Of a stretch of 64,000 nt of DNA, positions 8,042-17,213 are shown one piece after another. The position numbers and the translations under genes are program-made. The DNA is taken from NCBI GenBank assembly GCA_041395845.1, contig JAWKZS010000004.1, forward strand, positions 240,758 to 304,757, written 5' to 3'. Numbering within the stretch: the first letter of the stretch is position 1; the number at the start of each line of letters is the position of its first letter. Under the pieces are notes generated by a model. The model had not been told where the DNA came from. It did not search any database and was given only the letters and a program-made list of their open reading frames with translations. The DNA comes from Ch67 sp041395845 (lineage in GTDB: Bacteria > Pseudomonadota > Gammaproteobacteria > Pseudomonadales > Ketobacteraceae).

Positions 8042-8689
8042 TCAGGATTCCGGGGCGGACTCTTTAAAAATTCTTCGGAATGTGAGGTTGATTCTTGGCC
8101 CGCACTGTGTTTTGGCCTTGGGAATCTGATGCAACCAGTGGTGCTGCAAGGCACCTTTCATGATCAGCAGGTCTCCGTTTTCGAGACTGAGTTTGAGCTT
8201 TTGTTCCGGATGATTGCGGTGTTTGAGAACGAAGTCACGGCTTTCCCCCAGTGACAGAGACGCGATGACCGGATTTTCGCCCAGCTCGGGCTCGTCGTCG
8301 GCATGCCAGCCAACGCTGTCGTTCTCGTCCCGGTACAGGTTGGCCAGCAGGCTGTTGAAGTGGGTGTCGCTGTAGGCTTCGATGCGCTGTTTGACCTGGG
8401 CGAGGGTCGGGCTCCAGGGAGTGGGTTGCAGGGTAAGGCCGGAGTAGGTGTAACTCATGCCGGGGTCGCCGAACCAGGCTTGCAGGCGCGGGATGGGAGT
8501 ATCCTTGCCAGCAATGCGGATACTGTCCTGGCGCCAGGGAATGTCGTTATGCAGGGTCTGCATCAGCTGGTTTGCTTCCCGGGGAGGCAGGAAGCGGCGC
8601 ACCCACAGGATATCGCCATCGGTGAGTTCGATGAGCTCGACGCTTTGCAGGGGCAGATCGCCCAGGGTAAAGAGGTCGGATTGGGTCAT
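8042..8689 (-). CDS. alkB: Alpha-ketoglutarate-dependent DNA repair dioxygenase, AlkB family
   Basis: Removes alkyl lesions from DNA or RNA bases by oxidative demethylation with Fe(II), oxygen and 2-oxoglutarate. The 215 residues show the HxD iron motif (HADDEPELGENPVIASLSLG, His near 129), the distal His in LQHHWLHQIPK, and the Arg that binds 2-oxoglutarate in GPRINLTFR. The substrate-recognition lid is present (PRLQAWFGDPGMSYTYSGL), and the length fits the short AlkB2-like type common in Pseudomonas relatives. It stands alone between the ATP-grasp cassette and the pseudouridine synthase. Confidence 0.92.
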   Translation of the reverse strand: MTQSDLFTLGDLPLQSVELIELTDGDILWVRRFLPPREANQLMQTLHNDIPWRQDSIRIAGKDTPIPRLQAWFGDPGMSYTYSGLTLQPTPWSPTLAQVKQRIEAYSDTHFNSLLANLYRDENDSVGWHADDEPELGENPVIASLSLGESRDFVLKHRNHPEQKLKLSLENGDLLIMKGALQHHWLHQIPKAKTQCGPRINLTFRRIFKESAPES

Positions 8690-8732
8690 GGGCGCTCAGT
8701 GCCGTATGTACGCGTTGTGCCAACAGTGTTGG

Positions 8733-9362
8733 TCAAAACGGTACCCCAGAAACCACCTCGGTGTCATGACCTGTAACAGGGTGTCGAAAAGAAAGCCGAT
8801 GGGCGTGCAGCAACAGGCGGGGGCTCATGGCCAGGACATCCGCCGGTGCGTACAGGTTGTCCCCCAGCAGTGGCAGTCCGATCGCCATGCAGTGGACCCG
8901 CAGTTGATGGGAGCGGCCGGTGACGGGAATCAGGCGCAGGCGAACCTGTCCATGGTTCCGCTGCAGAACCTCATAGCGGGTCAATGATGGCTTGCCGTGT
9001 TCGTAGCAGATCATCTGGCGTGGCCGGTTGGGCCAGTCGGTAATCAGCGGGAAGTCGATCTCGCCAGTGTCCGCAGCGCAGTCGCCAAAACCGACCGCGA
9101 TGTATTCCTTGTCGGTTTCGCGATCGCGAAACTGGCGATTGAGTTCGGACTGGGCTGCTTTGGTTTTGGCCAGCACCATGACTCCACTGGTGGAGCAGTC
9201 GAGGCGGTGCACTACGTGGATTTCCGGATAGTGCTTGGCGGCGCGGCTGGCGATGGAGTCCTGATTGTCGGGCCCCCGGCCGGGGACGGACAGCAACTCG
9301 GCGGGCTTGTCGACCACCAGGATGTGTTCGTCCTCCAGCAGGATGATCAGGTCGCTGTTCAT
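8733..9362 (-). CDS. RluA-family RNA pseudouridine synthase
   Basis: Converts a specific uridine in rRNA or tRNA to pseudouridine. The catalytic motif HRLDCSTSGVMVLAKT (Asp near residue 54) and the later RPRQMICYEHGKPSLTRYEVL and VTGRSHQLRVHCMAIGLPLLGD blocks are characteristic. At 209 residues it lacks the S4 domain, like E. coli RluA. Its ATG overlaps the stop of rapA as ATGA, so the two are probably translated from one message. Which RNA position it modifies cannot be told. Confidence 0.9.
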   Translation of the reverse strand: MNSDLIILLEDEHILVVDKPAELLSVPGRGPDNQDSIASRAAKHYPEIHVVHRLDCSTSGVMVLAKTKAAQSELNRQFRDRETDKEYIAVGFGDCAADTGEIDFPLITDWPNRPRQMICYEHGKPSLTRYEVLQRNHGQVRLRLIPVTGRSHQLRVHCMAIGLPLLGDNLYAPADVLAMSPRLLLHAHRLSFRHPVTGHDTEVVSGVPF

Positions 9363-12220
9363 CCGACCGCGATCATGATGCGCAGGGCATCGAGGCGCAC
9401 TGCCGTGTTGTCCCTGAGGACTCTGCGGCCCTGTTCCAGTTTGTGTTTGACGGCTTCCAGCTGGTTGGTGATGTCACCCTGGTGCTGCATTGACTGCAGC
9501 CGGCGGGCTTCGTTTTCCCAGTAGGCATCGAACTGTTGCAGCGCTGTGTTGCGCAGTTGCTGCAGGCGTTCCGCCATCAGGCCTTCGCCCTTGGCCAGCA
9601 TCTGGTTCACCGGTTCCTGGATTTCTTTCAGCATGGGGGCGGCCAGGTCGTTCTTGATGCGCTTGAGCTGTTTGTCCAGTGCGGCGGTATCGACGGCGGC
9701 AGACAGGTCACGGCCCTTGGGATCGATCAGCAGGCGTACCGGAGTGGGGGGCAGTACCTGGCTGATGTGGAGTTCCGCCGGCGCGGGGCATTCGACGATG
9801 TACAGCGCTTCCACCAGTACGGTGCCTTCCTTTATTTGCTTGTTCTTGAGCAGGCTTACCACCGAGCTGCCTTTGCCGCTGGTGAGCACCATATCCATGG
9901 CGTTACGTACCATGGGGTGATCCCAGGACAGGAATTCGATGTCTTCCCGGCCCAGTGCCACGGCCCGCTGGTAGGTGGCGCTGACACCGTCTTCCGGCAG
10001 GGCGGGGAAGCTGTTGTGTTCCAGGCTGGCGCTGGGGCGGACCAGGATGATGGTGTCGGACAGGTCTTCTTCTTCCACGCCATAGGCGCTGAATACCTGC
10101 TCCATGTAGTCCTTGAGGAGCGGATCGTTGTCGCTGTCGGCCACATCGTCCAGCAGTTCCTGCACGCTGCCGTCGCCCTTGGAGTGGATTTCCAGCAGAC
10201 GGTTGCGGCCGTGCATGAAGCGTTCGTGCAGTTCGGCGATCTGGGCCTGGGTGGTCTTGATCAGACGGTCGAGGGCGTTGTCGTCCTGGGACAGGGTGGC
10301 CAGGAAATTCTCGAAACGGGATTCGAACACGACGCTGTGGCTGGCTTCGGTTTTGGTGAACGCGCCGAAGCCTTCGTCGAACCATTCCAGCAGTTTCTGT
10401 TGCCAGGTATCGCCCAGATATGGCGTGTAGATTTCGATGTCTTTTTTCTGGCCGATGCGGTCGAGACGGCCGATGCGCTGCTCCAGCTGATCGATGGAGG
10501 GCGGCAGATCGAACATCACCAGATTGCTGCAGAACTGGAAGTTGCGGCCTTCAGAGCCGATTTCGGAGCAGATCAGGGCCTGGGCGCCGTCTTCGTGGGA
10601 GGCGAACCAGGCGGCGCTGCGATCGCGCTCGATCAGGGTTAAATCCTCGTGGAAAGCGCTGCACTGGATGCCACCCTTGAAATGCAGGTGGGCCTGTAAC
10701 GCGCAGGCGGTGTCCTTGTGATGACAGATGATCAGGAATTTTTCGCTGCGACGTTTCTTCAGGGTTTCCAGCAGCCAGTTCACACGCGGGTCCTGCGCCA
10801 GCCATTGACCTTCGTTGGTATCGATTTCCGGATAGAGCGCATCTTCCAGCCGGTTCACTTTCAGATCGTCGTAGCAGGCCGGGTTGGGCAGGCGTACACG
10901 GGTGAGTTTGCGCTGGGGGAAACCGCTGATGCTGGCGCGGGTATTGCGGAACAGGGCGCGTCCGGTGCCGTGCTGGTCCAGCAGTCGGGTGGCCAGGGTA
11001 CGGGCGGCGAGGGCTTCGCCTGCCTTGTCGCCGGTGTCCGCCTGCAGCAGGGTGATCAGGCGATGGCTGTCGGCGTCGGATAGCAGCACTTTAAGCTGTT
11101 CCAGCTGGGCCGGCTGCAGTTTGTCATGATCGATCAGGTGTTCGGCGATCAGGGCGATTTCGTTGAACCGGTTCTGTTGCTCGATAAAGGCGGGCAGGTC
11201 GGCGTAGCGCAATGGGTCCAGCAGGTGCAGCTGGGCGAAATGGCTTTCCGGGCCTTCCTTTTCCGGGGTGGCGGTGAGCAGCAGCAGGCCCTTGGCCCGG
11301 CGCGAGAACTGTTCCACCAGGGTGTAGGCAGGGCTGGCATTGCCCGGTTCCCAGGCCAGGTGATGGGCTTCGTCCACGATCAGCAGGTCCCAGGGGGAAT
11401 CCAGGGCTGCTTCGGCCCATTGCTGACGCTTGAGCAGAAACTGGATCGAGCACAGGACTAGCTGTTCGAACAGGAAGGGGTTATCGGTCTGTTCCTGTTC
11501 ACACAGGGCTTCGCACTGCTCGTCATCCAGCACCCGTACCGGCAGGTTGAAGCGGCGGCGCATTTCCACCAGCCACTGATGTACCAGGGAATCGGGCACC
11601 AGTATCAGGACCCGTTTGATCTTGCCGCTGATCAGCTGTTGATGGGCGATCAGGCCCGCTTCGATGGTTTTGCCCAGGCCTACTTCGTCCGCGAGCATCA
11701 CCCGTGGGGCAGTGCGGGCCGCAACGGTACTGGCAATGTGAAACTGGTGCGGGATCAGGTCGACGCGGGCGCCCATGAAACCTTTGGCGGGGTGGCGATC
11801 GTAGTTCGATTGCAGTTCCCAGGTTTTCAGCCGCATGCCAAAGGTACGGTAGTCGTCCAGCTGGCCAAGCAGCAGACGTTTCAGGGCTTCGGGAATCTGG
11901 CTGCTGCCCTGGACCTGGGTTTCGCACAGGGTTTTCGGTTCGCCATCTTCACCCTGGGCTTCGTAAAAGAACAGGCCGTCCTGTTCGGTGCGGGACAGTA
12001 CGGTATAGCGGGTGCCATCCTGGGTTTCGATGGTGTCGCGGGGATGGAATTCAATGCGGGTCAGTGGTGCGTTCAGCTTGGCGTAGTTACGCAGTTCTTC
12101 GGCGGCCGGGAAGAACAGGGTAATCGTGCGTTCGTTGACCTGTGTGACGATGCCGATACCCAGTTCCGTTTCGGCCGTATTGGCCCAACGCTGACCTACA
12201 TTGAAAATCTGTTTGCTCAT
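9359..12220 (-). CDS. rapA: RNA polymerase-associated protein RapA
   Basis: A Swi2/Snf2-type ATPase of 953 residues that binds RNA polymerase and helps recycle it. Visible in order: N-terminal beta-barrel region that contacts polymerase (FNVGQRWANTAETELGIGIV), the Walker A DEVGLGKTIEAG near residue 180, DEAHH near 280, the SF2 C-terminal half with ICSEIGSEGRNFQFCSNLVMFDLP and EQRIGRLDRIGQK (about 545-600), and a long C-terminal domain. The length is close to the E. coli protein (968). It is the first gene of a pair with the pseudouridine synthase. Confidence 0.96.
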   Translation of the reverse strand: MSKQIFNVGQRWANTAETELGIGIVTQVNERTITLFFPAAEELRNYAKLNAPLTRIEFHPRDTIETQDGTRYTVLSRTEQDGLFFYEAQGEDGEPKTLCETQVQGSSQIPEALKRLLLGQLDDYRTFGMRLKTWELQSNYDRHPAKGFMGARVDLIPHQFHIASTVAARTAPRVMLADEVGLGKTIEAGLIAHQQLISGKIKRVLILVPDSLVHQWLVEMRRRFNLPVRVLDDEQCEALCEQEQTDNPFLFEQLVLCSIQFLLKRQQWAEAALDSPWDLLIVDEAHHLAWEPGNASPAYTLVEQFSRRAKGLLLLTATPEKEGPESHFAQLHLLDPLRYADLPAFIEQQNRFNEIALIAEHLIDHDKLQPAQLEQLKVLLSDADSHRLITLLQADTGDKAGEALAARTLATRLLDQHGTGRALFRNTRASISGFPQRKLTRVRLPNPACYDDLKVNRLEDALYPEIDTNEGQWLAQDPRVNWLLETLKKRRSEKFLIICHHKDTACALQAHLHFKGGIQCSAFHEDLTLIERDRSAAWFASHEDGAQALICSEIGSEGRNFQFCSNLVMFDLPPSIDQLEQRIGRLDRIGQKKDIEIYTPYLGDTWQQKLLEWFDEGFGAFTKTEASHSVVFESRFENFLATLSQDDNALDRLIKTTQAQIAELHERFMHGRNRLLEIHSKGDGSVQELLDDVADSDNDPLLKDYMEQVFSAYGVEEEDLSDTIILVRPSASLEHNSFPALPEDGVSATYQRAVALGREDIEFLSWDHPMVRNAMDMVLTSGKGSSVVSLLKNKQIKEGTVLVEALYIVECPAPAELHISQVLPPTPVRLLIDPKGRDLSAAVDTAALDKQLKRIKNDLAAPMLKEIQEPVNQMLAKGEGLMAERLQQLRNTALQQFDAYWENEARRLQSMQHQGDITNQLEAVKHKLEQGRRVLRDNTAVRLDALRIMIAVG

Positions 12221-12315
12221 CTGACGGTGAGTCCCCTGATGCGTGAGCGGCGTATTCTATCAGACTGCGCCTGAAGTGGAGTGGCCGTAATGGTGCGGTT
12301 GCAGTGTCAGGGTTG

Positions 12316-12954
12316 TCAGCGGGCGGAGAATGCGCGCATGAACAGATCAACCACGTCTTCGACATGTTGCCGGGCTATTTGCACATCGGGTGGCTCACCG
12401 ATGCCTGCCAGTAGCCGCAGGTTGTGGCCGCCCTTGATCATGCTCAGGAAGTGTTCCGCAGCTGCCCGGGGCTGGGGCACATCCAGCTGGCGTGACCCGT
12501 GGGCGGCCTGCAGCAGCTGTTCCATGGCATCCAGCACCCGCCGTGGTCCGGCGTCATAGAACAGTTGCGAGACCCGGGGATTCTGGCTGGCCTGGGCAAT
12601 GATCAGGCGATGCAGTGCCAGGGCTTCTTCGCTGTTGACCAGATTGTAGAAGCCCAGCCCGATGGTGAGCAGAGCCTGACGAATCGGTGTGTCTTCACTG
12701 AACTGAAAGAAAACAGGCGGTAACTGTTCTTCGCACTTACACTTTACGGCAGTAGTGAAGAGGGCGTCCTTGTCAGCAAAGTGGCTGTAGAGGGTCAGTT
12801 TGGAAACGCCTGCGGCCGCAGCGATCGCGGCCATGCTGCTGGCACCATAGCCTTTCTCGATGAACAGCTGTTTGGCGGCGTTGAGGATCGCCGCGTACTT
12901 GGCGGGATCCTTGGGGCGGCCGGCGGTGGAGGGGGGCTTCGAACGTCGGGTCAT
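12316..12954 (-). CDS. TetR-family repressor, likely of the adjacent RND pump
   Basis: A 212-residue TetR regulator with an N-terminal helix-turn-helix (about 22-70: ILNAAKQLFIEKGYGASSMAAIAAAAGVSKLTLYSHFADKDALF) and a C-terminal domain of the AcrR C-terminal type (LLTIGLGFYNLVNSEEALALHRLIIAQ). The ATG at 12954 is used; the TTG before it is not needed. It is divergent from the RND adaptor gene across 94 bases, the usual arrangement for a local repressor of a drug-efflux operon. The region between holds repeated TTTAnACT-type elements but no clean palindrome. Confidence 0.9.
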   Translation of the reverse strand: MTRRSKPPSTAGRPKDPAKYAAILNAAKQLFIEKGYGASSMAAIAAAAGVSKLTLYSHFADKDALFTTAVKCKCEEQLPPVFFQFSEDTPIRQALLTIGLGFYNLVNSEEALALHRLIIAQASQNPRVSQLFYDAGPRRVLDAMEQLLQAAHGSRQLDVPQPRAAAEHFLSMIKGGHNLRLLAGIGEPPDVQIARQHVEDVVDLFMRAFSAR

Positions 12955-13048
12955 CAATGCACGTTTATACTGGACTCGTGGGTTTACTATTTAATACTAT
13001 ACCGGCAAGTACAATTATGAGAAACCTTGCTGTGAAAAGGTCCCCCGC

Positions 13049-14155
13049 ATGAAAGCCAATACCCTTGTGTTGCGTATCCTTGCTGTCGCGTTTGCCTGCT
13101 GGCTGGCCGCCTGTAGCGAACAGGCGCCCCCGGCGGCGGTCATCCGGCCTGCCATTGTTGTGCAGCCCGAGCCTGCCAACGATGCCATGAGTGTTTACCC
13201 CGGCGAAGTGCGGGCCCGTTTCGAGCCCGATCTGGCATTCCGGATCGGCGGCAAGGTCACCCGGCGCCTGGTGGATGCCGGCTCCCGGGTCAAGCAGGAT
13301 CAGCCGCTGGCGGAGCTGGACCCCCAGGACGTGAAGCTGCAGCTGGAGGCAGCCCGCGCGCAGGTGGCCGCAGCGGAAGCCAATCTCAATCTGGCCAAGG
13401 GTGAGCTGGAGCGCTACAAAACCCTGCTCCAGCGCCAGATGATCAGCCGTTCCCAGTACGACAGCGTCGAAAACCAGTACCGGGCCAGTGAGGCCCGTCT
13501 GCAGCAGATCCGCGCGGAATATGACGTGGCCAGCAACCAGGCCGGCTATGCGGTGCTGCGGGCGCCTCAGGCCGGGGTGATTGCTCGCCGGCTGGTAGAA
13601 GTGGGCCAGGTGGTTGCAGCCGGTCAGACGGTCTTTACGCTGGCGGCAGACGGCGAGCGTGAAGTGCTGATCGGTGTGCCGGAACAGTTCGTTGACCGCT
13701 TCCGCATCGGTCAGGAAGTCGCGGTCGAGGTCTGGTCACAGCCGGGCAAGGTCTTCAGGGGACGCATTCGCGAGGTGTCACCGGCTGCTGATCCGCAATC
13801 CAGAACCTTTGCTACCCGGGTGGCCTTTGATACCGAAGAGGTCCCGGTGGAAGTCGGACAGAGTGCGCGGGTCCATATGCGCACGGCTGATCAGGTGTCT
13901 CTGTCGCTGCCCCTGTCCGCTGTCACGTCCGATAACGACCAGGCCTACGTCTGGGTGGTTGATCCAGCCACCTCCACGGTGCAGCGCAGGCTGGTGCGGG
14001 TAGGTAACTACGGCCAGCGCCTGGCTACCCTGCAGGAAGGCCTGACCCAGCAGGATTGGGTGGTGGCTGCCGGTGTGCATCTGCTGCAGGAAGGACAGAA
14101 AGTACGTCCGGTGGACCGCAACAACCGTCCGCTGACCCTGGCGGCAGGGGAATAG
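13049..14155 (+). CDS. RND efflux pump periplasmic adaptor (lipoprotein)
   Basis: Membrane fusion protein linking the inner-membrane pump to an outer-membrane channel. It has a lipoprotein signal with lipobox LAAC (Cys22), so it is anchored to the membrane. Then come the barrel-sandwich lipoyl half (FRIGGKVTRRLVDAGSRVKQDQPLAELDP), a coiled-coil hairpin (about 95-150), the second lipoyl half (RAPQAGVIARRLVEVGQVV) and the beta-barrel domain. AAAAGG precedes the ATG. It is followed after 4 bases by the permease gene, and no outer-membrane channel gene is present, so TolC from elsewhere is probably used. Confidence 0.92.
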   Translation: MKANTLVLRILAVAFACWLAACSEQAPPAAVIRPAIVVQPEPANDAMSVYPGEVRARFEPDLAFRIGGKVTRRLVDAGSRVKQDQPLAELDPQDVKLQLEAARAQVAAAEANLNLAKGELERYKTLLQRQMISRSQYDSVENQYRASEARLQQIRAEYDVASNQAGYAVLRAPQAGVIARRLVEVGQVVAAGQTVFTLAADGEREVLIGVPEQFVDRFRIGQEVAVEVWSQPGKVFRGRIREVSPAADPQSRTFATRVAFDTEEVPVEVGQSARVHMRTADQVSLSLPLSAVTSDNDQAYVWVVDPATSTVQRRLVRVGNYGQRLATLQEGLTQQDWVVAAGVHLLQEGQKVRPVDRNNRPLTLAAGE

Positions 14156-14159
14156 ACCG

Positions 14160-17100
14160 ATGTCGTTCAACCTGTCTGAATGGGCGCTGAAAAACCGCCA
14201 GATCGTATTGTTCATGATGATCGTGGTGGCGATCGTCGGGTCCATGTCCTATTCCCGCCTGGGCCAGAGCGAAGATCCGCCGTTCACCTTCAAGGGTATG
14301 GTGATCCGCACCGACTGGCCAGGCGCCAGTGCCGAGGAAGTAGCCCGCCAGGTTACCGAACGCATCGAAAAGAAAGTGATGGAGACGGGTGAATACCAGT
14401 ACGTGAATTCCTATTCGCGGCCGGGTGAATCCGTGGTGATTTTTGTGGCCAGGGATTCGCTGGGTGCGAAACATGTGCCGGAATTGTGGTACCAGATCCG
14501 CAAGAAGATCGGCGACATCCGCCACACTCTGCCGCCGGGTGTCATCGGGCCGTTTTTCAACGATGAATTCGGTACCACGTTTGGCAATATCTATGCGCTG
14601 ACGGGCAAGGGATTTGATTATGCTGTCCTGAAAGATTATGCGGACCGCCTGCAGCTGCAGTTCCAGCGGGTGAAGGATGTCGGCAAGGTGGAGCTGATCG
14701 GTCTGCAGGATGAAAAGATCTGGATCGAATTGTCGAACGTGAAATCCGCCACGCTGGGACTGCCGCTGTCGGCGGTGCAGCAGGCACTGGAGCAGCAGAA
14801 CGCGGTATCGTCTGCCGGCTTTTACGAAACCGCATCGGACCGGGTGCAGCTGCGGGTGTCCGGCCGGTTTGAATCGCCGGAACAGATCCGGGATTTTCCT
14901 ATTCGCGTAGGCGATCGTACCTTCCGTCTTGGCGATGTGGCCGAGATTCGCCGCGGCTTCAATGATCCACCGGCGCCGCGCATGCGCTTCATGGGGGAAG
15001 ACGCCATCGGCATTGCCGTTTCGATGAATCCGGGCGGCGATATCATTGCGCTCGGTGAAACGTTGCGAAAGGAATCGGCGCGTCTGCAGGACACTCTGCC
15101 GATCGGTATGGAATTGCGCAGCGTGTCGGATCAGCCGGCCGCGGTGAAAGACAGCGTGGATGAATTTGTGAAGGTGCTGATCGAGGCCGTGGTGATCGTG
15201 CTGCTGGTGAGCTTCGTTTCACTGGGGCTGCGCACCGGTCTGGTAGTGGCGCTGTCGATTCCGCTGGTGATGGCGATGACCTTCGCCCTGATGAAATATT
15301 TCGATATTGGTCTGCACAAGATTTCACTTGGGGCGCTGGTGCTGGCGTTGGGTCTGCTGGTGGATGACGCGATCATCGCGGTGGAAATGATGGCGGTGAA
15401 AATGGAGCAGGGCTTCAGCCGTCTGAAGGCTGCCAGTTATGCCTGGACCTCCACGGCGTTTCCGATGCTCACTGGAACCCTGATCACAGCGGCCGGTTTT
15501 CTGCCGATTGCCACCGCGCAATCCGGTACCGGCGAATATACCCGTTCCATTTTTCAGGTGGTGACTATTGCGCTGCTGGTGTCGTGGTTTGCCGCGGTGA
15601 TTTTTGTGCCCTATCTGGGCGAGCGGCTGTTGCCGGACATGGCGAAACAACATGGCGGCCAGCCTCACGATCCGTACTCCACGCGTTTTTACCAGCGCCT
15701 CCGTGTGGTGGTGGAGTGGTGTCTGCGTCATCGTGGCCTGGTGATTGTGGCCACGCTGGTAATTTTTGTCGGCTCGATCATGCTGTTCAAATTCGTGCCC
15801 AAACAGTTCTTTCCGTTCTCGGGCCGTCTCGAACTGGTGGTGGATCTGAAGCTGGCGGAAGGTGCGTCCCTCAAAGCCACGGAAGAACAGTATCGCCGCC
15901 TGGAAGACATGCTCAAAACCCAGCCTGGTATCGATAACTATGTTGGCTATGTCGGTTCCGGTTCACCACGATTCTACCTGTCGCTGGATCAGCAGCTGCC
16001 GCAGACCCGCTTTGCCCAGTTCGTGATTCGTGCCAAGACCATTCCCGATCGCGAAGCCATTCGCAGCTGGCTGATTCATACCCTGAACGAAGAATTTCCG
16101 ACAGTGGTGACACGGGTGTCGCGGCTGGAGAATGGCCCGCCGGTCGGTTATCCGATCCAGCTGCGCGTGTCCGGCGAGCACATCGACATCGTGCGCAATC
16201 TGGCGCGGGAAGTGGCGGACAAGATGCGGGAAAATCCCTATGTTTCCAGCGTGCATCTGAACTGGGAAGAACCCACCAAGATGATCTACCTGAGCATCGA
16301 TCAGGATCGCGCCCGGGCGTTGGGTGTCACGACTGCATCGCTGTCGCAATTCCTGCAGAGTGCGCTGTCCGGCACCCGCGTCAATCTGTACCGCGAGGAA
16401 AACGAACTGATCGAAATCCTGCTGCGCGGCCCCGAGCGGGAGCGTCAGCGCCTGGAGCTGTTACCCAGTCTGGCGGTGCCGACCGCCAGCGGTGGCCGGG
16501 TGCCGCTGTCACAGATTGCAACCCTGGAATACGGCTTCGAGGAAGGGGTGGTCTGGCATCGTGACCGGCTGCCAACGGTTACGGTGTATGGCGACATTTA
16601 TGGTACCCAGCAGCCGGTGGATCTGGTGAACCAGATTCTGCCGACACTGGATGCCATTCGCGCGAAAATGCCGGATGGCTATCTGCTCGAAGCGGGTGGC
16701 ACTGTGGAAGATTCAGCCCGTGGCCAGCAATCCGTGCTGGCTGGCATTCCGCTGTTCATCGTGGTGGTGATGTCGCTGCTGATGCTGCAGCTGAAGAATA
16801 TTCCCCGTGCGGTGCTGGTGTTTCTGACGGCGCCGCTGGGCATGATTGGTGTGAGTATCTTCCTGCTGGCATTCCAGCAGCCGTTCGGATTTATTGCCAT
16901 GCTGGGTACGATCGCGCTGAGCGGCATGATCATGCGCAACTCGGTGATTCTGGTGGATCAGATCCAGCAGGATGTGGCATCCGGTGTGAGCGAATGGCAG
17001 GCCATCATTGGTGCCACGGTGCGACGGTTCCGCCCCATTGTGTTGACCGCACTGGCTGCAGTGCTGGCGATGATTCCACTGTCGCGCAGTATTTTCTTTG

Positions 17101-17210
17101 GCCCGATGGCGGTGGCGATCATGGGTGGCCTGATTGTCGCCACCGCCTTGACCCTGTTGTTCCTGCCGGCACTGTATGCGGCCTGGTTCAGGGTCAAGGA
17201 GCAGGACTGA
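14160..17210 (+). CDS. RND efflux transporter permease (AcrB family)
   Basis: A 1016-residue proton-driven exporter of the inner membrane, 12 helices with two large periplasmic loops. The first helix begins KNRQIVLFMMIVVAIVG; helices 2-6 include LVLALGLLVDDAIIAVEMM with the paired Asp of the proton relay in helix 4. The second half repeats the plan (GMIGVSIFLLAFQQPFGFIAMLGTIALSGMIMRNSVILVDQI). The sequence type is nearer to the heavy-duty drug or solvent exporters than to the metal exporters. It ends 3 bases from the convergent esterase stop. Confidence 0.93.
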   Translation: MSFNLSEWALKNRQIVLFMMIVVAIVGSMSYSRLGQSEDPPFTFKGMVIRTDWPGASAEEVARQVTERIEKKVMETGEYQYVNSYSRPGESVVIFVARDSLGAKHVPELWYQIRKKIGDIRHTLPPGVIGPFFNDEFGTTFGNIYALTGKGFDYAVLKDYADRLQLQFQRVKDVGKVELIGLQDEKIWIELSNVKSATLGLPLSAVQQALEQQNAVSSAGFYETASDRVQLRVSGRFESPEQIRDFPIRVGDRTFRLGDVAEIRRGFNDPPAPRMRFMGEDAIGIAVSMNPGGDIIALGETLRKESARLQDTLPIGMELRSVSDQPAAVKDSVDEFVKVLIEAVVIVLLVSFVSLGLRTGLVVALSIPLVMAMTFALMKYFDIGLHKISLGALVLALGLLVDDAIIAVEMMAVKMEQGFSRLKAASYAWTSTAFPMLTGTLITAAGFLPIATAQSGTGEYTRSIFQVVTIALLVSWFAAVIFVPYLGERLLPDMAKQHGGQPHDPYSTRFYQRLRVVVEWCLRHRGLVIVATLVIFVGSIMLFKFVPKQFFPFSGRLELVVDLKLAEGASLKATEEQYRRLEDMLKTQPGIDNYVGYVGSGSPRFYLSLDQQLPQTRFAQFVIRAKTIPDREAIRSWLIHTLNEEFPTVVTRVSRLENGPPVGYPIQLRVSGEHIDIVRNLAREVADKMRENPYVSSVHLNWEEPTKMIYLSIDQDRARALGVTTASLSQFLQSALSGTRVNLYREENELIEILLRGPERERQRLELLPSLAVPTASGGRVPLSQIATLEYGFEEGVVWHRDRLPTVTVYGDIYGTQQPVDLVNQILPTLDAIRAKMPDGYLLEAGGTVEDSARGQQSVLAGIPLFIVVVMSLLMLQLKNIPRAVLVFLTAPLGMIGVSIFLLAFQQPFGFIAMLGTIALSGMIMRNSVILVDQIQQDVASGVSEWQAIIGATVRRFRPIVLTALAAVLAMIPLSRSIFFGPMAVAIMGGLIVATALTLLFLPALYAAWFRVKEQD

Positions 17211-17213
17211 AAA